Assembly: GCF_014905175.1 (NCBI RefSeq)
Contig: NC_057788.1
Coordinates: 16,528,654-16,592,653, forward strand
Direction: 5' to 3'
From: Aphidius gifuensis
Taxonomy: Eukaryota; Arthropoda; Insecta; Hymenoptera; Braconidae
DNA: 64,000 nt
This document shows, piece after piece, positions 57,313-64,000 of this stretch; the first letter of the stretch is position 1, and each line of letters starts with the position of its first letter. The notes under the pieces were generated by a model that did no database searches, was not told the DNA's origin, and was given only the letters and a program-made list of their open reading frames with translations. A program made the position numbers and the translations under genes.

Positions 57313-57568
57313 CTTTTTAATTATTCAAATATCCTTAAAAAATGCCGTTATTACTTTTGCTTTTTATATTATCTAATTCCAGTTAGAATTTTTTGGCCAT
57401 TTTTTGAGGCCATTTTTCCGATGTACGAAGTTCAGATCGTCTTTTTTTTTCTAACTATATTTCACCATGTTGCCATGGTATTTTCGCCGATCTGAAATAA
57501 CGGACGAATTTCCCGAGCCTGGTTATTACGTATAAGAATTTTATCAGTATGTAAAATAATAAAATGTT
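57313..57568. repeat. Inverted partner of 52935-53045, with 137-bp insert
   Basis: TTATTCAAATATCCTT and CCGTTATTACTTTTGCTTTT match the complement of the left copy. The match is broken after TCCAGTTA (57385) by about 137 bp starting GAATTTTTTGGCC, and resumes at TTACGTATAAGAATTTTATC (57522). The break is bordered by TTA on both sides. Confidence 0.75.
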
Positions 57569-57744
57569 AGTAGAAGGTGGCTTTTCTGGGCACCCTCAGG
57601 AATGTGCCCCCCCCCCCCCCTCGAGTGTGTGTTGTGCTGGAGTGCATGGGAAAAGATGCATGGGTGACGTCTCGGGGCAACGGTACATATAGAGCATAAG
57701 TAAACGTAGGATAGTATAGAATAAGAAAATCGTACAGGTGTAAA

Positions 57745-58200
57745 GTTTTTAGTATAGAGTTTTTAGTTTTTGTTTTTTTTTTTGAATCGCTTTAGTTTTT
57801 TTGTATAGTTTTTTCGGCTTAGTATTTTCAGTATAGAGTTTTCGGTAGAGTTTTTTTAGTATAGTTTTTAGTTTAGTTTTTTTTCAGAATCGCTTTAGTT
57901 TTTTTGTATAGTTTTTTCAGCTTAGTATTTTTAGTAGAGAGTTTTCGGTAGAGTTTTTTTAGTATAGTTTTTAGTTTAGTTTTTTTTCAGAATCGCTTTA
58001 GTTTTTTTGTATAGTTTTTTCAGCTTAGTATTTTTAGTAGAGAGTTTTAGGTAGAGTTTTTTTAATATAGTTTCTAGTTTAGTTTTTTTTCAGAATCGCT
58101 TTAGTTTTTTTGTATAGTTTTTTCGGCTTAGTATTTTTAGTATAGAGTTTTCGGTAGAGTTTTTTTAGTATAGTTTTTCGGTTTAGTTTTGAAACACAAG
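57745..58200. repeat. 103-bp tandem repeat, about four units
   Basis: The mark ATCGCTTTAGTTTTTTTG has its CGC at 57788, 57891, 57994 and 58097, exactly 103 bp apart. Units read GTATAGTTTTTTC, GGCTTAGTATTTT, AGAGTTTT, GGTAGAGTTTTTTTA and TAGTTTAGTTTTTTTTCAG. Decayed pieces continue to 58380. The minus-strand ORF made of TKTKLKKLY-like repeats here is an artefact. A 14-C tract lies at 57607. Confidence 0.92.
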
Positions 58201-58384
58201 TGTTCAGTTTTATAGTAAAAAAAAAAAAAGAATAAAGTTTTAGGAAAATATAGATAAAAGTTGTTTTTTTGATATAGTTTTTCAGTTTAGTTTTTAGTAT
58301 AGTTTTCGGAAAATGAAAGTATAGAATAAAGGAGTTTTTTTGATATAGTTTTCCCAGTTTAGTTTTCAGTTTCGTTTTCAAATC

Positions 58385-59030
58385 GTATAAGGGTCTGTCT
58401 GTAGAATAGAAAAAATCATCCCGCTGTTAATTGAGTTTACGAACGACATAAATTTTTCTGAAGTTTAAAATGTTTCTTTCGTTATTTTATTTTTACGACT
58501 CGCATGTTTTTTAGATTTCCTTTTAAAAAGAGTAAGTTTTTATTTTAAGATATTGCATAGGATTTTTTTTATGAACTGATTTTCACAAATTTTTTTTGGA
58601 GTTTAAAATGTTTCTTTTGTTATTTTATTTTTACGACTCGCATGTTTTTCAGATTTCCGAGCCGAGGGTTAATTTTTTTTCGATAGACTTTTTCTAAAAT
58701 TTTAAAATGTTCCTGCTGTTTATTATTTTATTTTACGATCGACTTGCGGAGGATATTTTCAGATTTTTGTACGTGAAAAAGAGTCATAAAAACAGTGGGT
58801 GATTTTTTGAATTTAAGTAAGTTTTACCGACAAATTTCTGAAAATTTTAAGATACACCTGTTTTTTTTTTGTTTGTTTTTGATTTTCTGATTTTTTATTG
58901 GCAACATCTTAGCAAAAATCGACCTATTAGAAATGATAAGTATTTATCGAGGTGGAAAAATGGGACTGACTAAAATTATTTCGACTATCATCCCTAAAAA
59001 TTTTTACAACAAGTGTCAGTTGTTTTTTTG
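58385..59030. other. AT-rich spacer with repeated TTACGACTCGCATG
   Basis: TTTACGACTCGCATGTTTTT occurs at 58490 and 58631, within two diverged direct copies of about 140 bp. No gene is clear; 58935-59090 may be the decayed 5' part of the next gene (MGLTKIISTIIPKNF). Confidence 0.5.
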
Positions 59031-59032
59031 GG

Positions 59033-60699
59033 GTGTATTCAGTCCCATCTTCAATAATAAAAATAAAATGCGTTCTTGAAGTCAACGAAATCGACTATGT
59101 GTGTAAAAAAAAAAAGGTAGAAGATATCCGTGAAAAAAAATGGGCGTATGAAATATATAAACATCCGGGGCTATTGAGTGAGCTTAAAAATTTGAAGTGT
59201 TCAGTGATCGCTCGCAGCCATTGGGTCTCAGGATTTTTTAAAAGTTTTCCTAGAAAAGATAGGGAACTTGATGATTTTATTCGAGATAAATAACTTGGCA
59301 ATCCTACCGATATAAAAGAAATAAAAGACTATCCAGAACTAGAACTACAGTTTGAAAATATTAAACATCGAGTTCAAGATAAATACATTCCAAGAAGTGA
59401 ACAAACTATAATACCTAAAAAAAGTGTTATAAAGTGTGAAGATGTGCTTAAGGATTTTGAAAAGGCTGACGATGATGATATAATGTTTTTAGGTAAATAA
59501 ATTTTGAATGATACTTTTTTTTTAAACAAATAAATAAATTTTTAATACTTTTTTTACCACATAAATAAGAAACATAAAATCAATTTTTAATACTTTTTTT
59601 TAACAAATAAATTTTTAATGAATAAAATAAATTTTCAATGAATGAATTTTTAATTCTTTTCTTGACAAATAAATTTTCAATAAATAAATTTTTGATACTT
59701 TTTTTTAACAAATAAATTTTCAATAAATAAAATTAATTTTTAATAAATAAATTTTTAATACTTCTTTTTAAAAAAAATAAATTTTCAATAAATAAATAAA
59801 TTATCTTTTGTATTTATAAACATTGAAATACCAGTTGACGAGACTGTACTCAAGAATGATAACAAAATACTCACAGATTTTACTGTGATAAATAATGAAA
59901 TACCCGTTGACGAAACTGTACTGAAAAATGATAACGAAACACTCCTAGATTTTACTGTGATAAATAACGAAATACCAGTAGATGTGTCTGTTGAAAAAAA
60001 TGACATGGCTTATACAGACCAAGAATATGAAACAGCGGCGGAAATGTTTGCAAACGCAAAATTCTTATTTGAGGCATAATAAATCGAATCATGCAATCGC
60101 TATTACAACAGGTGCATTTAAGTGAAATTTTACAAACAGGTGGTGGTAGTGATAATAATTTTCAGCGCATAGATATTGTTGATGAAGTACAGGCATTTGT
60201 GGCAAAATATAATTTGATAAATTTTAAAGTGAAAGAAATACCTGAAAATACTGTAGTTGAAACATGGATTGAAGAAGCATTTGCAGAAGTATAGAAGCTG
60301 ATAAAAAATTACTCAAATAATGCGCTGAGTTATTCTCAGTTTCAAAACCCCTTCTATGAACTGGGAGGCACATACTCATTTGACACCCGCAAATAATTTT
60401 ACATTTATAGGTTTATAGAATATTGTAAGTAGCATTTGTCAAAGTAATGATCTAGTACATGCTAACGATCTATTTACTATTGACTTGATTGTATTGAAAT
60501 CAACGACTGGTGGTAGTGTGCCCCGCCAAGGGATAAAAAAAAAGCTCGAGGTGCTCTAGAACTGAGATACGATGATAGATATTTATATTTACCAGGCTCT
60601 ATTGTCACATGTTTATCAATAAATAAAAAAATAAGAACTAGAGTTGCTACTAAAGAGCAAGGTCTCAAACTCTGTCAGAAAGCTAATATTGTTGTATAG
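59033..60699 (+). pseudogene. Unrecognised frameshifted coding relic with tandem peptide repeat
   Basis: I do not recognise the family. Segments with protein-like composition follow one another. 59033-59290 has CVLEVNEIDYVCKKKK and ARSHWVSGFFKSFPRKDREL, then a TAA at 59291, and the same frame goes on to 59500 (LQFENIKHRVQDKYIPRSEQ, ending DDDDIMFLGK). After an AT-rich gap (59505-59815), 59822-60079 has two and a half copies of EIPVDETVLKNDNETLLDFT. 60091-60294 reads MQSLLQQVHLSEILQTGGGS and IDIVDEVQAFVAKYNLINF, a TAG, then the same frame NPFYELGGTYSFDTRK. 60419-60699 has DLFTIDLIVLKSTTGGSVPR, a shift in an A tract, then ELRYDDRYLYLPGSIVTCLS. Either a mobile or viral-like gene set or a decayed host gene; the BEL/Pao relic starts 90 bp later. 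Confidence 0.5.
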
Positions 60700-60791
60700 G
60701 CTGGTGGTTGCACGTAATGTGTATTACACGCTGGTAAAATAAAATATTGTGTAGACATTTTACTAATTGTTTTTCAATATATCTAAGGATT

Positions 60792-63085
60792 ATGGAAGAA
60801 GATCAGAGTACACCCGGTATTTCAGGTGGTCCAACTGGATCCACAGAAGACGTTAAATCACCGAAGTGTAAGATAGCCATGATACCTGACCAATTACAGG
60901 CCGCTCATGACATCGAGGTCATCAAATCATATCTCAATGAGTCGTATGTCACACAACAATTACTGACTGTGATCGCCTAACCAGGATTAACAACAGGATT
61001 GGGTTGGGATCGGACAAAGGGAGAATAGAGTTTTTACCAACAGTCAGCTGTCGGTACGTGACGAGGAAGCCAAGAGGGTTTTTAACCAATACACTGACAC
61101 TGACAGGCTCATGTGGTTCCAGTTGGCTCGTTTGCTCAATGACAAGGCAAAATTAGAGCTTGAGAGTATGTCATATTGGGTGAACAACAAGTCAGTCACG
61201 GTTGAAGAGGGTTATTATGACACCTCTGCTATGATTAAAGAGATAGCTGACAAACTTGTTGTTCCAACATCCAATGCCATCTTTTTAGGCAACTCGAATC
61301 AGTTGCCGCCATTAGAGGTCCCATCCTTCAATGGTGATTTCACCAAATGGCTCGAATTTGGGATTCTGTTTGAACAGGTAGTTATTTTGAAGCCTGGGAT
61401 CTTAGATATATCCAAATTCCGCCAAATGCAGATGGCATTGGACGAAAGAACGAAGGAAAAAATCGGTGGCATTGCCGTCACCGGTGATAACTTCCCTATG
61501 GCCTAGGGCCAATTGAAGAGAGATTTCGGCAATAAAAGAGACTGGTAAATGCTGAATTCAGTAATCTGTTGGGTATTCAAAAAATGAATTCAGAGTTATC
61601 TCGTCTGTTAGCCAGGGTTGAACATTCTCGTGCAGCCTTGGAAAAACGGGGCAGACCAGTCGAGTACTGGGATGATATTATTGTGTATCGAGTCTCAAGA
61701 AAGATACACATCTCTTTGGCATCTTCTTGGGAGAAGAAAATTGCCAATACAACAGAGCCTCCAACCTGGGCAGAATTTGAAGAAGTTTCAAATTCAAGAG
61801 AGAGGATATTGGAGACAGTAAGTGGCGCAGATAGAGATGCCGTTTCATTACCAGGTTCAGTCATAGTCCACGCTGGGACTTTAACTCCTGCATCTAACAG
61901 CCAGCCGTGTAAGCTCTGTCAGAGCAAGGAGCACAAACTAGTGAGGTGCCTACAATTTGTTTCAATGTCAGCAGTGAAGCAAGATGAGTTCGTTAAGACA
62001 AAGCGACCAAGACTCATCTGCTTCAACTGCCTTGGATCACATGCGGTCATTAAATGCAAGGCAAAGGGGTCTTGCAGGAGATGTCCGGGCCAAAAGCACC
62101 ACACAATGTTGTGCTATAAGAGTCGGTCAGTTAGGCCATCAACTTCATCATCAACACCATCACAAGCAACAACGTCAGCAACCACTAAATCACCACCACA
62201 AACAAAAGCACCAGAAGCAAAGGCAATTCAATTTTTATTTTGTTTAAATAAAAAATTGTGTTTTAATTGTTTTGTGCTAGGTATTGCTGAGTTGTTGTCC
62301 AGAGAGTTATTGGATTTCGAGAAAGGCCTCGGAAATCTATCACGTGATTTCAAAGCCTTATTTTGGGATCACCTTTGTACATATTTTTCATCATTATTAT
62401 TATTTATGAATACATATCATAATGATTGTTGATTTTGAGTATTAATTGAAAGTGTTCAGAGTTATTCATTTAAAATTTTTTTTTTTTATTCAAATTCCTT
62501 TCATCTCCTTTGTAATTAATAATAAGATTGAATTACTTGTATCATACTAAACGTAGTATGACATGGTTGTTTGGTATATGAATACATGTGCATGTGTCAT
62601 AATTTTAAAAGAGACACCATGTACATGTATGCTTGCATACTTATTGAGCATATACAGGTATACAGCTGCCTTAATATCGAGCTGGAATCAGAGTCTTCAG
62701 GTGGTTCATTTTTGCCTATCATTATCGTCAACTGTTTATGAGATTGTCTAATTTTTATACCCAAAGGCCCAGGTGTGGTACTCAATGGCCTGGAGTACCA
62801 ATTATAGTTGTAGTATCTTGTAACGTAGTAACACATACTACAGCATGATGAAATATTAAATTTTATGTTAAATCATTAGTAGAATTAAAAAATTAAGGGG
62901 CTAATTTTCGTTAATGTGTTTCAACAGGTGGAGAATCATCCACAGGTCTTGGTAGAGACGGCTAACCCTTGACCACCAGTATTGCTGACAACAGCTATTA
63001 CAGATTCACTTGATCGCTCATGCAGCGTCGTCAGTGACATCAACAACTGTTGTCACTAATCGAGCATTACTGGATCAGGTATCTG
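60792..63085 (+). pseudogene. BEL/Pao retrotransposon gag relic reaching the protease start
   Basis: It starts at ATG 60792 (MEEDQSTPGISGGPTGSTED). After frameshifts near 60980 and 61020, LPPLEVPSFNGDFTKWLEF lies at 61303-61360 in the DUF1759-type capsid pattern (LP-L-LP-F-GD-x-x-W-x-F), then ITGDNFPMA-like text before a TAG at 61503. The next frame (61569-62230) holds RLLARVEHSRAALEKRGRP and WDDIIVYRVSRKI, then three zinc-knuckle-like motifs: CKLCQSKEHKLVRC, CFNCLGSHAVIKC and CRRCPGQKHHTMLC. A 700-bp AT-rich stretch (62230-62930) interrupts. 62931-63085 resumes with ENHPQVLVETANP and, after a shift, TNRALLDQVSEIS, the family's ALLDSGS protease site with Gly replaced by Val. RT, integrase and LTRs are absent. 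Confidence 0.8.
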
Positions 63086-63149
63086 AGATCTCACTGTGAA
63101 ACTTCTTTACGGAGGGTAGCAAAAAAATTCGAGGCCCTTCTAGCGTTAA

Positions 63150-63290
63150 GCGCTCGCGTCGACTCTCTGTCACGCGCTCGCGTTTACTCTCTGTCACACG
63201 CTCTCCTATACTCTCTGTCACGTATACTCTTTCTGGTATACTCTCTCTGGTATACTCTCTCTGGTATACGCTCGGCCACAAGCGGATAAA
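63150..63290. repeat. CTCTCTGGTATA / CTCTGTCACGCG short tandem repeat
   Basis: Three CTCTGTCACRCGCTCGCG-like units are followed by four TATACTCTCTCTGG units. GC-richer than the surroundings. ORFs on both strands are artefacts. Confidence 0.8.
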
Positions 63291-63429
63291 CACGGAACGT
63301 CGGCTGCTATGTGTGTATGCGTGAGCGACTTTTTTTTTTTTAATTAAATATTATTAAACAGTTCAACTGAGTTTAATACTTAAATAATTGATTTTTAAAA
63401 AAAATTCATTTAAACGTATTAAGCAATAG

Positions 63430-63880
63430 TTATCTCGCGGGATTAAGAATCATTATTATAATAACAATAAAATTATTATAAATATATATAAATGATGATA
63501 ATTATAACAACAATAATTTTGATAATATTACCAATTATTCACAATAGTATTGATATTAATAATAATATCTATAATAATAATATTTTGAATATCAATACTA
63601 ATAATTATCAATATTTATATATAAATGTTACTGTCAATGTTATTATTTATATTATTAATATCACTGATATTATTATAAATCGATAATATTATTGTTATTA
63701 TTACTAATATTATATTGATATTATTATCATCGATGATATTTTTGAAATTATTATTTTATTTATACTATGGTTATATATGAATAATATTATTATAAATAAT
63801 AATAACTCCAATAATATTATGATTAACAATAATATCAATATAATATTAGTAATAATATCGATGGTATCAATTATATTGTC
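63430..63880. repeat. AATATTATTAT low-complexity DNA
   Basis: Almost only A and T in ATTATTA and AATAATAT words in both orientations, with several self-complementary stretches (AATATCGATG near 63855 with CATCGATATT-like text at 63730). Beyond it GCGTAAGTGC and AAAATGGGCG reach the window edge without a recognised gene. Confidence 0.75.
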
Positions 63881-64000
63881 GCATTAAAGAATGAAGTGCC
63901 AAAAACGTCAATTTTAAAGGAAAAAGGGCGTAAGTGCAAATTTATAAATTTTCGGGTTTTTCATCTAATTTTAATACTTAAAAAAAAGGGAAAATGGGCG

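Noticed and set aside
58079..58381. Minus-strand 100-codon Lys/Thr/Leu-rich ORF
   Set aside because: Translation of the T-rich 103-bp repeat family and its decayed end.
62597..62836. 79-codon minus-strand ORF
   Set aside because: Lies in the AT-rich interruption of the BEL relic, with no family resemblance.

Overview
This is an AT-rich eukaryotic window. It has spliced genes with GT-AG introns, a BEL/Pao gag, a jockey-like reverse-transcriptase relic, tRNA-derived SINE fragments and very many terminal-inverted-repeat elements. An insect genome fits best. A parasitoid wasp is a reasonable guess from base composition, the BEN-domain gene and the secreted leucine-rich-repeat genes, but nothing here fixes the species. 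No bacterial, plasmid or CRISPR features are present.

Layout. At 0-2 kb lies the 3' part of a Tnp2/EnSpm-like (CACTA) DDE transposase. At 2.9-8.0 kb I assemble one spliced plus-strand gene of eight exons (about 546 aa), with a coiled coil, a BEN-like domain and an Arg-Ser tail. Its introns hold fold-back elements and a GATTAC-rich transposon that itself carries another transposon. From 8 to 38 kb there is no intact gene. That stretch is a dense mosaic of non-autonomous inverted-repeat elements, tandem arrays, two copies of a dispersed repeat and one broken non-LTR RT fragment (17.9-18.4 kb). A broken hAT transposase lies at 38.4-39.5 kb. At 43.5-49.2 kb is a 5.7 kb fold-back element whose centre carries a decayed fragment resembling replication protein A large subunit; its right arm carries two TTAA-flanked elements side by side. 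At 53.1-57.1 kb two minus-strand LRR gene copies are both broken, one of them by a transposon. At 57.7-58.2 kb is a 103-bp tandem repeat. At 59.0-60.7 kb is an unrecognised, frameshifted coding relic, followed by a BEL/Pao gag relic at 60.8-63.1 kb.

Main theme. Many of the non-autonomous elements have interiors saturated with one short word in both orientations, with a different word in each family (GATTAC, AGATCAAA, GTCGA, AAGTCTTCC, ACTCCG, TAGCTAAGGAA, GACGATCGTCC and others). Several otherwise unrelated word-filled elements share a terminus close to CCCAGGTAGAAATT, and three of them have clear 2-bp target duplications. One insertion is shown by an empty site elsewhere in the window. The only full-length transposase core in the window is of the CACTA class. 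Whether it mobilises these elements is inference.
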